Of a DNA stretch of 64,000 nucleotides, positions 26,338 to 37,167 are shown piece after piece (positions within the stretch are counted from its first letter, which is position 1; each line of letters begins with the position of its first letter). The notes under the pieces are model-generated. The model did no database searches and was not told where the DNA came from. It saw only the letters and a list, made by a program, of their open reading frames with translations. A program made the position numbers and the translations under genes. This stretch comes from Planctomycetota bacterium (lineage in GTDB: Bacteria > Planctomycetota > Phycisphaerae > Phycisphaerales > UBA1924). The stretch covers positions 37,564 to 101,563 of the forward strand of contig JAEYUO010000097.1 in NCBI GenBank assembly GCA_023432465.1, read 5' to 3'.

Positions 26338-27927
26338 TCAGTCGAGGATCGTGATGGATTGGCTCATCCGATAGACCGTCGGCATCCCGCCCGCATTCGA
26401 CGTGATCGACGCGAGAATGTTGAACGTGCCGCGTGGGTGGCGTTCGCGCAGCCGGGTCCGCTCCTGGCCCGGCGCCCAGCCGTTGATCCCGACCCTCGAC
26501 CTGTAGAGCAGCCGAGTGTCGGACGAGTCGATGACCCCGTTCCCATTGACATCGAGGTACACAATCAACCTGATTTCGGATTCCTCCTCGCTCAGGCTCG
26601 ATGCCGGGTCGGTGAACTCGAAAGTGAACTGGACCGTCTCTCGGATCCGCACACCATCGGGCCGGTTGTGTGTCAGCATGTCGACGATCGGCATTTCCTG
26701 GGTGCTCGTGTAGTTCACCTGCCGCACGGTCCCGCCCCGGATCCAGATGAAGTCGTTGCGGCCCTCGCCGGTCAGATCCGCGGCGATCGCGAGGCGGACT
26801 ATCCCGGACCGCGGCCGCACATTCCGCAGACGCCACACCTCATCCGAGCTGTACGTGCCGTCACCCCGCCGCTCGAACTGTCGAGCCGTGACAATCTCTG
26901 TCGGCGTGCCAAGCTGCACATCCGCGATCGATGTTCGGCGCTCAAAGACCGTCACCACTGGTGACCCGCCCTCGCTCGCCGCAGGCGTGATCAGGATCTC
27001 CGTCGGCAGCGTAAAGACCCCCGCGCCGGGCGGGGCAATCTCCGCGACAATCTCGCCCCCGTCGATGTTCCAGCCTCCGGTATTGCTGTACACGCGAAGG
27101 TCATATCCGCCCACGCCGTACGCAAACGCGATGAGGTCTGGCGTGCCGGAGCCGTCCATGTCCGCGGCAACAATCGGGCCAAGCATCGCATCGACCGAGA
27201 GCAGCTCGCGACCTTCAAAGCCGGTGTTGTACATCACGCCGTCAAACGGGATGGTGATGTTCTCCGCCGCGACGAGCCTGCTGCTGCCGGCAACGATGGC
27301 CGTGTACGCCAGGTCGAGGTCGCCGTCTCCATCCATGTCGGTTGCAACGGGCTTGAGCAGCTCGCCATTGTCGAGTGTGTACGCGGTTCGCACCTGCTCG
27401 AGCCGGGTGGACTGGTGCACGCGGTACACATCTGACTGCGCACCCCCGGCGGTGGTGCGTGTGAACACGAACTCGTCTCGCCGGTCGCCATCGAGATCGG
27501 CCAGCACCACGCTCGATGCGCCGGAGTACCACTCGAAGTGGAACTCCAGCCGGCCCGGCCTGGTTCGAAACCGCATCACCTGCACGATCAGGTCGTTCGC
27601 CGCAACGAGATCGGGGAAGCGGTCGCCGTTGACGGTGCCGACGATCAGGTGCCCCGCATCGAGTCGCAACTGGACTGTCCGAGCAGGCTTGTACTGGCCG
27701 TTTGGCTTGCGGATGAGCAGGGCGACCTCGCGTCCCGCGGCGATCGCCAGGTCCTCGCGCCCATCGCCGTTGAAGTCCGCCGCGACGACCGACGACACGG
27801 GTTCGGCGGAGTCGTACACGATGGCCGGCGGGGCAGCGGCCAGGTGCATCCGCGGCTCGAGCATCTGGAGGGGTTCGCCATCGCCGCCGCGAAGCTCGCT
27901 GCCGGATCGCCTGCGTGCTGATTTCAT
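26338..27927 (-). CDS. LEPR-XLL / FG-GAP (VCBS) repeat secreted protein
   Basis: It has 529 residues from ATG 27927. The N-terminus contains LEPRMHLAAAPP near residue 24, the LEPR-XLL motif common to planctomycete surface proteins. The rest is a series of FG-GAP/VCBS-type beta-propeller blades with calcium-loop motifs such as AADFNGDGREDLAIA and DMDGDGDLDLAYT. The C-terminal ~100 residues contain one more calcium loop (YLDVNGNGVIDSSDTRLLYR). This is an exported protein probably with an adhesive or carbohydrate-related role. It is the downstream member of a tandem pair on the same strand; a 70-bp gap separates the two. Confidence 0.88.
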   Translation of the reverse strand: MKSARRRSGSELRGGDGEPLQMLEPRMHLAAAPPAIVYDSAEPVSSVVAADFNGDGREDLAIAAGREVALLIRKPNGQYKPARTVQLRLDAGHLIVGTVNGDRFPDLVAANDLIVQVMRFRTRPGRLEFHFEWYSGASSVVLADLDGDRRDEFVFTRTTAGGAQSDVYRVHQSTRLEQVRTAYTLDNGELLKPVATDMDGDGDLDLAYTAIVAGSSRLVAAENITIPFDGVMYNTGFEGRELLSVDAMLGPIVAADMDGSGTPDLIAFAYGVGGYDLRVYSNTGGWNIDGGEIVAEIAPPGAGVFTLPTEILITPAASEGGSPVVTVFERRTSIADVQLGTPTEIVTARQFERRGDGTYSSDEVWRLRNVRPRSGIVRLAIAADLTGEGRNDFIWIRGGTVRQVNYTSTQEMPIVDMLTHNRPDGVRIRETVQFTFEFTDPASSLSEEESEIRLIVYLDVNGNGVIDSSDTRLLYRSRVGINGWAPGQERTRLRERHPRGTFNILASITSNAGGMPTVYRMSQSITILD

Positions 27928-27997
27928 CGTGTGTGTTCCTGGGATGGTCGCGGGTCGGCGCAGCGCGCGGGCGCGCGTCAGCGTGGGTGAGGGGGGG

Positions 27998-29593
27998 TCA
28001 GACGATGGTCACCGGAGTGTCGATGCAGAAGGTGTTGCCGACAAGCTCGCCCGGAACGCCGGTTGCGCGGACAAGCAGGTTGAACGTCCCCCGCGGCATC
28101 GAGTCGGTCACGCGGAACGTCAGCTCCGGGAACGCGTTGCGAGTGGCATTCACCCGGCGCTGCGCCGCAAGCAGGTCCTCGCTGTCGATCTCGCCGTTGC
28201 CGTTGATGTCGACGAACACCTGGACCCGCGTTCGGAACGGAGTGGGCTGGAGGAACGTGCGCGGGTCGAAGAGCTGCGTGACCACACGTACCTCGCTCCC
28301 GGTGGCGTAGCTTGCCGCGGAGGGGAAGATGTATGGAAAGAACACGGTCGGGGGCTCTCCGGCGGGCGTGTTCACCTGTGTCCACAACCTCCCAGAGGTT
28401 CCCAATACGAAGTCGAACGGATCGGCAGGCCCGGCGCCCGCAAGGTCGCCGATGTAGGCGATCGAAACATAGAAGTTCAGCGATCGCGCAATGCGCATCG
28501 AGGTGAACCCGCCCGCGCCATCGGCCGAGATGCGAAACAGGCGAAGAACTTGCGATGAGACCCCATGGCGTGTCTCCACGATGAGGTCAGAACCCGCGAC
28601 AGTCCCCGGCCAGTCGGTGCGGATCCTGCCCTTGATCCCCCATTGGGTGTTCGTCGTCACCGTCCGCATCACCCGGGCTTCATCAAAGCTCCCGGTCCCG
28701 TCGTTGGTGAACACGATGAAGTGCACGGCCGGGAACCCGCCGAACGGAATGTCCGCCGCGTGCGGACCCCGGTACGTCGCGGTGATGTCGAGATCGCCAT
28801 CGCCATCGATGTCGGTCACAAACGGAACTAGGCCGTTCATCCCCGGCAGCATCCCGAGCGTGACGGGGGCAAAGCTCGGCGGCTCGTGGGCGGGCGCGCG
28901 GTGATACGCGATCAGCGTTGTGACCGGGCTGGAGATATCGGCATGCCCGGCGATCAACTCGGCATCCCCATCCCCATCGACATCCCCCGCGGCGAAGGCG
29001 ACCGTTGACCAGGGCGGGAGATCGAACACCTGAAGAGTGGAGAACGCGGATGCGTCCGCATCGAACACGGAGATCAGGAACTGATTGCCATCCCGGAAGA
29101 CGACCTCATCGCCCGGAGTTGGGTCAAGGTCCGCACTGAGCACCGGCACAACCGTGCGTTCGTGGCGCTCGGCGCTTGAGAGGATGAACCCGCCGCTCAT
29201 AGGGTCAAAGCGAATCAGGCGAATGACCGAGAAGGTGATCTGTTGCGGGAACGATTGGGAGAAGTTGTACGACGACACCAGGTCCTGATGCCCGTCGCCA
29301 TCAACATCCCCGAGGTGAAGCGTTCCGACCCGCCCAAGCAAGGTGAGAACCCTCGGCTCCTCAAAGTTCCCGGTCCCATCGTTTCGGAAGAACACGACCT
29401 CCCGGGTGCTCGCTGCGGCAATGTCCGGGTATCCGTCCAGATCGAAATCCGCCACGACCGGACTCGACAGATTCGGATAGTCCGAAAGGGCCGCGCCGCT
29501 GAGCGCCAATCGAGGCTCCAGCGGTTCGCAGGTGCAAGGCTGTCGGAAGGTTCGCAAGGCGGTGCCAACATCGCCGGATGGGTATCGAGTCAT
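27998..29593 (-). CDS. LEPR-XLL / FG-GAP repeat secreted protein, paralog
   Basis: It has 531 residues from ATG 29593 with AAGGAGG about six bases upstream; an upstream ATG at 29665 would add 24 residues. CEPLEPRLALSG near residue 24 is the LEPR-XLL motif. FG-GAP/VCBS units with loops such as VADFDLDGYPDIAAA and DVDGDGDAELIAG cover most of the chain, and a calcium loop (FVDINGNGEIDSEDLLAA) precedes the C-terminal domain. It is about 25-30% similar in pattern to the downstream gene (estimated by eye). They probably form an operon of paralogous surface proteins. Confidence 0.88.
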   Translation of the reverse strand: MTRYPSGDVGTALRTFRQPCTCEPLEPRLALSGAALSDYPNLSSPVVADFDLDGYPDIAAASTREVVFFRNDGTGNFEEPRVLTLLGRVGTLHLGDVDGDGHQDLVSSYNFSQSFPQQITFSVIRLIRFDPMSGGFILSSAERHERTVVPVLSADLDPTPGDEVVFRDGNQFLISVFDADASAFSTLQVFDLPPWSTVAFAAGDVDGDGDAELIAGHADISSPVTTLIAYHRAPAHEPPSFAPVTLGMLPGMNGLVPFVTDIDGDGDLDITATYRGPHAADIPFGGFPAVHFIVFTNDGTGSFDEARVMRTVTTNTQWGIKGRIRTDWPGTVAGSDLIVETRHGVSSQVLRLFRISADGAGGFTSMRIARSLNFYVSIAYIGDLAGAGPADPFDFVLGTSGRLWTQVNTPAGEPPTVFFPYIFPSAASYATGSEVRVVTQLFDPRTFLQPTPFRTRVQVFVDINGNGEIDSEDLLAAQRRVNATRNAFPELTFRVTDSMPRGTFNLLVRATGVPGELVGNTFCIDTPVTIV

Positions 29594-29766
29594 GCAGCCT
29601 CCTTCCGCCGGCACCAACCGGCTGTAGCCTAGCAGGAAAACCCCGAAGTCGGACGTTCGGAACATGGACGGATGATCGACCCACCCTTGCCCGCTCCACC
29701 CCCGCGGCTATCATCCCCACCCCAAAGCCAGCAGCTTCTTTCCTTTACGCTGGCCGGAGATTCACC

Positions 29767-30051
29767 ATGCCCTTCGTCTGCCATTTCACCGGCCGCAAGT
29801 CTTCCTTCGGCAAGCAGCGCACCTGGCGCGGCCAGGCCGTCAAGCGTGGCGGCTTCGGTCTTAAGCCTACGGGAATCACCCGCCGCAAGTTCCGCCCGAA
29901 CCTGAAGAAGGTGACCGCGCTGATCGACGGCCGCCCGCAGAATGTGCTCGCCTCCACCCGCGCCATCAAGGAGGGCCTGGTCATCAAGCCCCTGAAGCGC
30001 AAGTATGGGTACACCCGCCAGCAGAAGCTCGCGGCCGCCGCGGGCAACTGA
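29767..30051 (+). CDS. rpmB: 50S ribosomal protein bL28
   Basis: It has 94 residues; ATG 29767 has GGAG seven bases upstream. It starts with the C-x-TGRKSSFG N-terminus and contains RRKFRPNLKKV, which matches the KRRFLPNL core of bL28. Two features differ from the usual protein. About ten extra residues (GQAVKRGGFGLKPTG) separate the N-terminal motif from the core, and the C-terminus has a basic tail. It is monocistronic with its own terminator. Confidence 0.85.
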   Translation: MPFVCHFTGRKSSFGKQRTWRGQAVKRGGFGLKPTGITRRKFRPNLKKVTALIDGRPQNVLASTRAIKEGLVIKPLKRKYGYTRQQKLAAAAGN

Positions 30052-30081
30052 GCCGCGATCGACGCACATCAGACTCCCGTT

Positions 30082-30118
30082 CAGACCGCTGCTTCCATGC
30101 CGCGGTCTGTTTGTTTTT
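30082..30118 (+). terminator. Intrinsic terminator of rpmB
   Basis: The 8-bp stem CAGACCGC/GCGGTCTG (30082-30109) is followed by TTTGTTTTT, 30 bp after the rpmB stop codon. Confidence 0.85.
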
Positions 30119-30231
30119 GCACGGCAACACGGACCGACGCAGAGGCCCCCGGGACGGCCATCGCCGGGCCGATGCCGATCCCAATGAGTCTCACTGCTCT
30201 CTGAAGTCTTCTCAGCCGATACCATCTGGCA

Positions 30232-30930
30232 GTGAAGTGCGACCGCTGCGAGAACGAGGCCACTGTCCACGAGGTGATGATCTCGGGGGGCAAGTCCATG
30301 GAGCGGCACCTGTGCGAGCGGTGCGCTGCCGCGGCGGGTGTGCAGATCCAGCCGCAGCAGCCCCCGGCCGTGACCCAGATCCTCTCGCAGATGATCAAGG
30401 GCGCGGCTGCGGGCGGGCAACCCGGACAGCCCAAGCCGCCCGCTCAGGCCGCGGCGAGCGCGTGCGCCGGGTGCGGGCTGAGCTTCGCGCAGTTCCGCCA
30501 GGCCGGAATGCTCGGCTGCCCGCAGTGCTACATCTCGTTTGAGGGCCAGCTCGGTCCGCTGCTCTCGCGTGCGCACGAGGGCGGGACGCATCACGTCGGG
30601 AAGATCCCGCGGAGTCTGGAGCTTCTCCGCACCGCGCCGCCGCAGGGCGGGGCTCCGGGCCAGGAAAGTGCTCGGGCGCGCGTCGAGTCGGATGCCCGGG
30701 CGCAGGAGCAGGCGAAGGCGGAGGTCCTCCGCAGGCAGCTGGCCGTCGCCGTGACTTCGGAGAACTACGAACGCGCCGCGACCCTCCGCGATGAACTGCG
30801 CAAGCTCGAAGCCATCCTGCGAAGCGCGGCCGCTCCCGCGGGCTCGCCAAGTCTTGCGCGTTCCCCCCGCGCCACTCGAAAGCCCAAGCCCGATCAGGGA
30901 AACGCCGGCGCTGAGGAGGCCACGGGATGA
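30232..30930 (+). CDS. mcsA: McsA-like protein (UvrB/UvrC motif, zinc-finger activator of the arginine kinase)
   Basis: It has 232 residues from GTG 30232. Two Cys-pair motifs (CDRCENEATVHE at the N-terminus and LCERCAAA near residue 27) and a second pair (CAGCGLSF and GCPQCYISF near residues 78 and 95) match the zinc-binding half of McsA. A UvrB/UvrC motif (ENYERAATLRDELRKLE) follows near residue 180. McsA activates the McsB protein-arginine kinase. Its stop overlaps the McsB start by 4 bp (ATGA at 30927), which supports an operon. Confidence 0.85.
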   Translation: MKCDRCENEATVHEVMISGGKSMERHLCERCAAAAGVQIQPQQPPAVTQILSQMIKGAAAGGQPGQPKPPAQAAASACAGCGLSFAQFRQAGMLGCPQCYISFEGQLGPLLSRAHEGGTHHVGKIPRSLELLRTAPPQGGAPGQESARARVESDARAQEQAKAEVLRRQLAVAVTSENYERAATLRDELRKLEAILRSAAAPAGSPSLARSPRATRKPKPDQGNAGAEEATG

Positions 30931-32093
30931 GCGGCACAGGCGGCTTTGCCGGCGAACTGTTCCGCGGCGGGGCCGAGTGGCTCAGCGGCCGCGGCGGCGA
31001 TTCCGACGTCGTGATTTCTTCTCGCGTGCGTCTTGCTCGCAACCTTGCCGGATTTCCGTTCGTCTGTCGCGCCAGCCGCATTCAACGCCAAGCTGTACTC
31101 GACATTACTCAGCAGCGGCTCACCACCACGGGCATTGCCAACCACGTGCTCTGGGTCGATGTCCATCGCTCTGCGCCCCTCGAGCGGTTGTTGATGCTTG
31201 AGCGGCACCTGATTTCCAAGGAACACGCGCGAAGCGCGCCGGGCGACCCCACCGCGCAGACCGCCTGCCCATCACCTGCCCAGAAGGCCGATGAAGCCGC
31301 GGCCGAGCCCCGCGGCGTAGCGATCTCGCTCCCCGATGAATCGCTCTCGGTGATGGTGAACGAGGAAGACCACCTGCGCTTGCAGGTCGTCCGCCCGGGG
31401 CTGGAGCTCAGCCAGGCCTTTGCGGAGGTCAACCGCGTGGATGACCTTCTCGAAGGGGAGTCCGCCACCGGGCTTGGCGGCAAACCCATCGAGTTCGCCT
31501 TCAGCCCACGCTTTGGATATCTCACCGCCTGCCCGACCAACGTCGGCACGGGCATCCGGGTCTCGGTCATGCTCCACCTCCCCGCGCTCAAGCTCGTCGG
31601 CGAGATGGACAAGGTGCGGCGAGCGACGCGCGATATGGGCCTTGCGGTCCGGGGGTATTACGGCGAGGGCTCAGAGGCCGCCGGCGAGTTCTACCAGATC
31701 TCCAACCAGACGACCCTCGGCAAGCCCGAGGCCGTGATCCTGCAGGAGTTCGAGCGCGAGATCATCCCGCAGGTGATCCAGTACGAGCGGGCCTCCCGGC
31801 GCATCCTGCTTGAAAAGCGCAGACGGATGCTGGAGGACAAGGTCTTCCGCTCGCTCGGCCTGCTCCGGGCGGCGCGGCTCCTCACCCCCGAGGAGGCGAT
31901 CGTGCTGCTCAGCGATGTGCGTTTGGGGGTGCTTTCAGGCTTGATCCCCGAGATTGAACTCGGAACCGTCAACCAGCTCATCCTGCTCACCCAGCCCGCC
32001 CATCTGCAGCGCGTGATCGGACGCGTTTTGGACCAGGGCGAACGCCGCGAAGCCCGTGCCGACTTCGTCCGTAAGGCCATGGGCGCGGCCTGA
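30927..32093 (+). CDS. mcsB: Protein arginine kinase McsB
   Basis: It has 388 residues, longer than the usual ~355. VVISSRVRLARN near residue 28 is the guanido-kinase phosphate-loop region, and RGYYGEGSEAAGEFYQISNQ near residue 238 matches the C-terminal catalytic segment. McsB phosphorylates arginines of proteins, marking them for ClpCP in Firmicutes. A ~30-residue Ala/Pro-rich insertion (about 95-125) is unusual. Neither ClpC nor CtsR is adjacent, and the downstream gene is comF. The target pathway here is unknown. Confidence 0.9.
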   Translation: MSGTGGFAGELFRGGAEWLSGRGGDSDVVISSRVRLARNLAGFPFVCRASRIQRQAVLDITQQRLTTTGIANHVLWVDVHRSAPLERLLMLERHLISKEHARSAPGDPTAQTACPSPAQKADEAAAEPRGVAISLPDESLSVMVNEEDHLRLQVVRPGLELSQAFAEVNRVDDLLEGESATGLGGKPIEFAFSPRFGYLTACPTNVGTGIRVSVMLHLPALKLVGEMDKVRRATRDMGLAVRGYYGEGSEAAGEFYQISNQTTLGKPEAVILQEFEREIIPQVIQYERASRRILLEKRRRMLEDKVFRSLGLLRAARLLTPEEAIVLLSDVRLGVLSGLIPEIELGTVNQLILLTQPAHLQRVIGRVLDQGERREARADFVRKAMGAA

Positions 32094-32185
32094 TTCCAGG
32101 CTCATCTGCACGCTGCCGGCGTGAATCCAATCCCCATCGCACACGGCCGCTGTTGCCAAGGCACGCCTGGCAGTACACTCGCGGC

Positions 32186-33100
32186 ATGCCGCGGGATGAA
32201 GACCCTTCGCCCATCGACAAGCCTCAGCGGTTTGTCTGGCCGCCCCGACGCATCGCGCCCGATGCGCCCGTCGTGCCCGCCGCGGCGGAGATCGTCCGCG
32301 GGCCCGAGCTCCGCCGAACTTGGCGAGATGCCCTCCGCGAAGCTGTCGAGGACACTCGCCGGGTCTGGCTCGACATGACCGTGCCGCAACTGGATCAACG
32401 CCTGGCCGGGCAGCAGTTCGAGCCCGATGCGCCCGGCTCGTACTGCCCCAAGTGCGGTCTGACGGCCGAGCGCAACCTCGGCGCAGAGTGTTGCAGCGAG
32501 TGCGCGACCCGAAGGCCCGCATGGCAACGGGTGGTGCGGCTGGGCACCTATACCCCGCCCCTGGCGGATGTGATCCGCCAGATCAAGTTCACCAAATGGC
32601 GTCGTCTGGGTGAGGACCTCGGCCGTGTGATGGGTCGGCAGCTTGCCGAGCAGCTCCCCACGCCGCGGCCGCCGATCGTGCTCGTTCCGGTCCCCATGAG
32701 CTGGCAGCGGCGCATCGTTCGAGGGCTGGACCACTCTTTGGCGATCTGCCGGGGCGTGCGTGCGGGCCTCGCCGAGTCCGGGGGAGGGGCCAGGATCAGG
32801 CGGCTGCTCTGGCGACGGCACGGGCCGAGCCAGCTTCAGGTGCTGCCAAGCGAGCGATCCGGAAACGTGGGCCGGATGATTCAGGCCCGAAGATTCGGAT
32901 TTCGATCGGTATCCGATGGGGCATTGGTGGTGGTTGTGGACGATGTCATGACGACCGGGGCGACCATGCGGGCGAGCTGCCGGGCGGTCGTGGAGGGGTT
33001 GGCTGGGGCAGGAATGGAGCGGGCGACGGTGTGGGCCTTGGTGGCGGCGCGGACGGAGATTGCCGATGGGGACCGGGACGAGGGGGGAGAAGAGGGCTAA
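32186..33100 (+). CDS. comF: ComF-like phosphoribosyltransferase-family protein
   Basis: It has 304 residues from ATG 32186; an in-frame start at 32153 is possible. A four-cysteine zinc-binding cluster (YCPKCGLTAERNLGAECCSEC near residue 88) is followed by the ComF core TPPLADVIRQIKFTKWRRLG. The PRPP-binding loop is VVVVDDVMTTGATM near residue 249. In naturally competent bacteria ComF acts in single-stranded DNA uptake or processing. The N-terminal ~75 residues are an unusual extension. It lies 92 bp downstream of mcsB, so they could be co-transcribed. Confidence 0.9.
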   Translation: MPRDEDPSPIDKPQRFVWPPRRIAPDAPVVPAAAEIVRGPELRRTWRDALREAVEDTRRVWLDMTVPQLDQRLAGQQFEPDAPGSYCPKCGLTAERNLGAECCSECATRRPAWQRVVRLGTYTPPLADVIRQIKFTKWRRLGEDLGRVMGRQLAEQLPTPRPPIVLVPVPMSWQRRIVRGLDHSLAICRGVRAGLAESGGGARIRRLLWRRHGPSQLQVLPSERSGNVGRMIQARRFGFRSVSDGALVVVVDDVMTTGATMRASCRAVVEGLAGAGMERATVWALVAARTEIADGDRDEGGEEG

Positions 33101-33656
33101 AGTACTGCCAGAACAGGGTTTGTCCGGTCCTGCCGTGTCTTGCGCATCGGGACGGTGTGTGCAAGATGCGGGGAAAAAGTGGGATGATTTATACTGCGTC
33201 TTGACTGCGGGGAGGGGCCGTCTACACTCTCCCTCGCCTTCGGAAAACCCGTCGGCACGGGTGTCACGCCGTCTGATGATGGCAGGACCCCACGATCCTT
33301 GACAAGTGAAGACAGTTGGGTGATCCGCGAGAATGTGCGATCATGACATCGACGTGATACGTCGAGTCCCTTGCCGGGACAGTCATGGTCGATCCAAAGG
33401 CAACCTGGGTTCACAGCCAGGTGCTGACATTCTCTCGTATCACAACCCTAAAAAGTATGGGGTCGGTCCACAAGACCGGCCTCAGAGAGAATCCAGTTTT
33501 AAGTCCCCGGTCTAGCCGGCCGGGGGCGCCGGTCGCGGTCATCCCCAAAGGTGACTGTGGTCGGTCGACCCTCGCGTCACGCAAGTGATGCGGGAAACAG
33601 GTCGAACCTTCAACGTTTGAAGCTAGCCGGTGCGAAAGCATCGGATACAACGAACA
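33101..33656 (+). other. 16S rRNA leader and promoter region
   Basis: This 556-bp stretch holds no real gene. It contains the promoter candidate at 33201, a GC-rich stem (CCCCGG..CCGGGG near 33503-33528) and a short hairpin CTTCAA-CGT-TTGAAG at 33608-33622 just ahead of the mature 16S. The last two would suit pre-rRNA processing stems, but I cannot confirm a partner downstream of the gene. Confidence 0.5.
33201..33228 (+). promoter_or_regulatory. Candidate sigma-70-type promoter of the 16S gene
   Basis: TTGACT (33201-33206), a 16-bp spacer and TACACT (33223-33228) precede the 16S gene by about 430 bp. The match is good at -35 and moderate at -10. The upstream TTTATACTG at 33188 is a second possible -10 but lacks a -35. 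Confidence 0.45.
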
Positions 33657-35153
<1,497 letters not shown>

Positions 35154-35309
35154 GATTTCCTTGGACCAGGCAGCGCCGTCTGCAACCTAACAGCAGCGGA
35201 CGCGGAGCGATCCGCACCTGGTATTGTGAGTGCATTCTCGTCCACCCCGGTGGACAGCCGCCACGCAAGTGGCGATCAACGGACCCCAACTGTCTTTCAC
35301 GATATATCG

Positions 35310-35349
35310 CAACGCCCTTGGCTTCACCGCCGAGGGCGTTGTCGTTTTT
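35310..35349 (+). terminator. Terminator downstream of the 16S rRNA gene
   Basis: CAACGCCCT/AGGGCGTTG (35310-35341) form a 9-bp outer stem, followed by TCGTTTTTG. It lies about 160 bp after the 16S 3' end and marks the end of a single-rRNA transcript. Confidence 0.75.
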
Positions 35350-35376
35350 GCCCGCTCGCTTTTTCTGGCGTATGGC

Positions 35377-37167
35377 TCAGCACCCTGCAAACCACGCCGC
35401 CAGAAACGCAAAGATGTCGGGCACGGCGATCCCGCCGATGCCGTCAAAGTCGGCCGCGGCGTCCTCCGCAAACCATGCCGCCAGAAACGCGAAGATGTCC
35501 GGCACCTGCACCGAGCCATTCCCGTCAAAGTCCGCCGCGCACTCCGGAGCCCCTGGCACGGGCAGCCCCGGCACAAGCAGTTCATCCGGTTCGCCCGATG
35601 CGCCTGGTCGGAAGAGTGTCAGCCGCGTATCGCCCGTCGTCGGAGGCAATGGAGATCGGAACCGGAAGTTGTACATCGTCCCCCATCGCAGCGCGTTCGC
35701 GTTTGAGTTCTGCGCGTACGTCTGCGTTTCCCATGAGTACCAGCCATTCGCGGCAAGAGTCTGCCAATCCGTACCGCTGACGTCGACGTCCCCTTCGCCA
35801 TCACCCGAGTGGTAAGCGACATCCCGGAATCCGACGTTTGTCGGCGGTTGGTTGCTGGGCATGCGGACCGCGAACGCACGCGCTGAACGGTGCGAGTTCA
35901 TGTTCCGCACCGCGTACTCGTAGTCCCACGTGCCGTTGCCCAGGTCCGTCGCCTTCGCCGCGACGATGAATCGCGCAGTCAGTCCCTGCTCGGTATAGTC
36001 CGAGTTCACGATAGTCACGCCCTGATCCGCTGCCCGCCATGCATGGATCGCAGGCTGTTGCTGAATCGTTCCGCGAATCAGAAACGGCGTTGAGGTGACA
36101 GACGACAACGTAAACCGGCGGTGCGACGCGTTGTTCAGGCCATTTCCCGCCTGCGAGTCATCCGCCGCGATGTACTGCACCTCCGCGAAATACTGGGCGC
36201 CAGCGTTCTGCGCCGGGTCGATCTCGCTGGTCAACACCTGCATCCGCCGATCGAGCACGCCTGACCAGGGTGGATTTGCTGACGGATACGGGAACACGCC
36301 GGTCGTCGCGTTGACTTCCCACTTCGGCCCGAGCGATCCCTGCACACCGCTCTGGATGGCCTGATACGTGTCCGAGCAGCCCGGGCTCAGGTACTGCAGC
36401 AGCTGGCCAGTCGGCCCGGTGCACGGTCCGCACAGTCCGTCGTCGAGCGTCGCAAAGCCGTGCTTCAGCCACGATTGCGACAATTGCTCGATCCTTCCGC
36501 TCTTCACTCTGTAGATCGCCTGATGGATCAGTGGGTGCTCGGAAGTTGAGCCTACCCACATCGCATCCTCGGTTCCGATGTTGCACGCCGTGGAACCGAA
36601 CGAATAGGCCGTGAAACTGCCCTCCGCCGCGAGCCGCCTCGAATCCGTGATCGCTCCTGTAACGAGATCCGGACCATCCCGCGGAGGGAGCGGTGTTAGT
36701 TCGTAGTCGAGAGTGACCGAGTAATGCCCGACGGAGGTATCACAACCACCCGCGATCCGAAGGTAGTACATCTGCCCAGCGTGAACAGTGACACGAATGC
36801 TCGCGTTGGGCATGCACGCATCATCGTTGCAAGCAAGCTCGTTCTCGACGTTCCCCGGACAACCCGTGTGAAGTGACAGAAGGGTGTCGTCAAATGGGCT
36901 GCCGCCGCACGTGCTCGCAATAACGTCCTGGTCAAACGGGGCGATGAACTTCACCCACACGTCACGGGGGCTGCATTGTGAACAACTCGATGCGCCGTCC
37001 GGGGTTGCGGTTGCGAAATTCCCTATAAAGAAAGTGGGAAGGATGACGAGCGGGGCGTCTATGCAAGCATCGGTGGTCTGACCGTATGCCGCCGTTGCCC
37101 CGACCCAGAAGAGTCCGGCCGCCGCGAACAACGGCATCGTCAGGACGCGTCGGTGTCTCGCGATCAT
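35377..37167 (-). CDS. Secreted protein with C-terminal dockerin-like repeats (WFAGC end)
   Basis: It has 596 residues from ATG 37167; a signal peptide ends near residue 30 (GATAAYGQ). The N-terminal half carries a beta-sandwich with CGGSPFDDTLLSL..CPGN near residue 65. The final ~55 residues are two calcium-loop repeats (ADFDGNGSVQVPDIFAFLAA and ADFDGIGGIAVPDIFAFLAA) and the protein ends AWFAGC. The C-terminal tag is shared with the proteins at 12.3 and 61.4 kb. It is probably an extracellular or envelope-anchored protein of unknown substrate. It is convergent with the 16S gene. Confidence 0.88.
   Translation of the reverse strand: MIARHRRVLTMPLFAAAGLFWVGATAAYGQTTDACIDAPLVILPTFFIGNFATATPDGASSCSQCSPRDVWVKFIAPFDQDVIASTCGGSPFDDTLLSLHTGCPGNVENELACNDDACMPNASIRVTVHAGQMYYLRIAGGCDTSVGHYSVTLDYELTPLPPRDGPDLVTGAITDSRRLAAEGSFTAYSFGSTACNIGTEDAMWVGSTSEHPLIHQAIYRVKSGRIEQLSQSWLKHGFATLDDGLCGPCTGPTGQLLQYLSPGCSDTYQAIQSGVQGSLGPKWEVNATTGVFPYPSANPPWSGVLDRRMQVLTSEIDPAQNAGAQYFAEVQYIAADDSQAGNGLNNASHRRFTLSSVTSTPFLIRGTIQQQPAIHAWRAADQGVTIVNSDYTEQGLTARFIVAAKATDLGNGTWDYEYAVRNMNSHRSARAFAVRMPSNQPPTNVGFRDVAYHSGDGEGDVDVSGTDWQTLAANGWYSWETQTYAQNSNANALRWGTMYNFRFRSPLPPTTGDTRLTLFRPGASGEPDELLVPGLPVPGAPECAADFDGNGSVQVPDIFAFLAAWFAEDAAADFDGIGGIAVPDIFAFLAAWFAGC

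Noticed and set aside
33101..33656. tRNA genes near the 16S gene
   Set aside because: No cloverleaf with TTCGA-type T-loop and conserved bases was found on either strand in this region or after the 16S gene.
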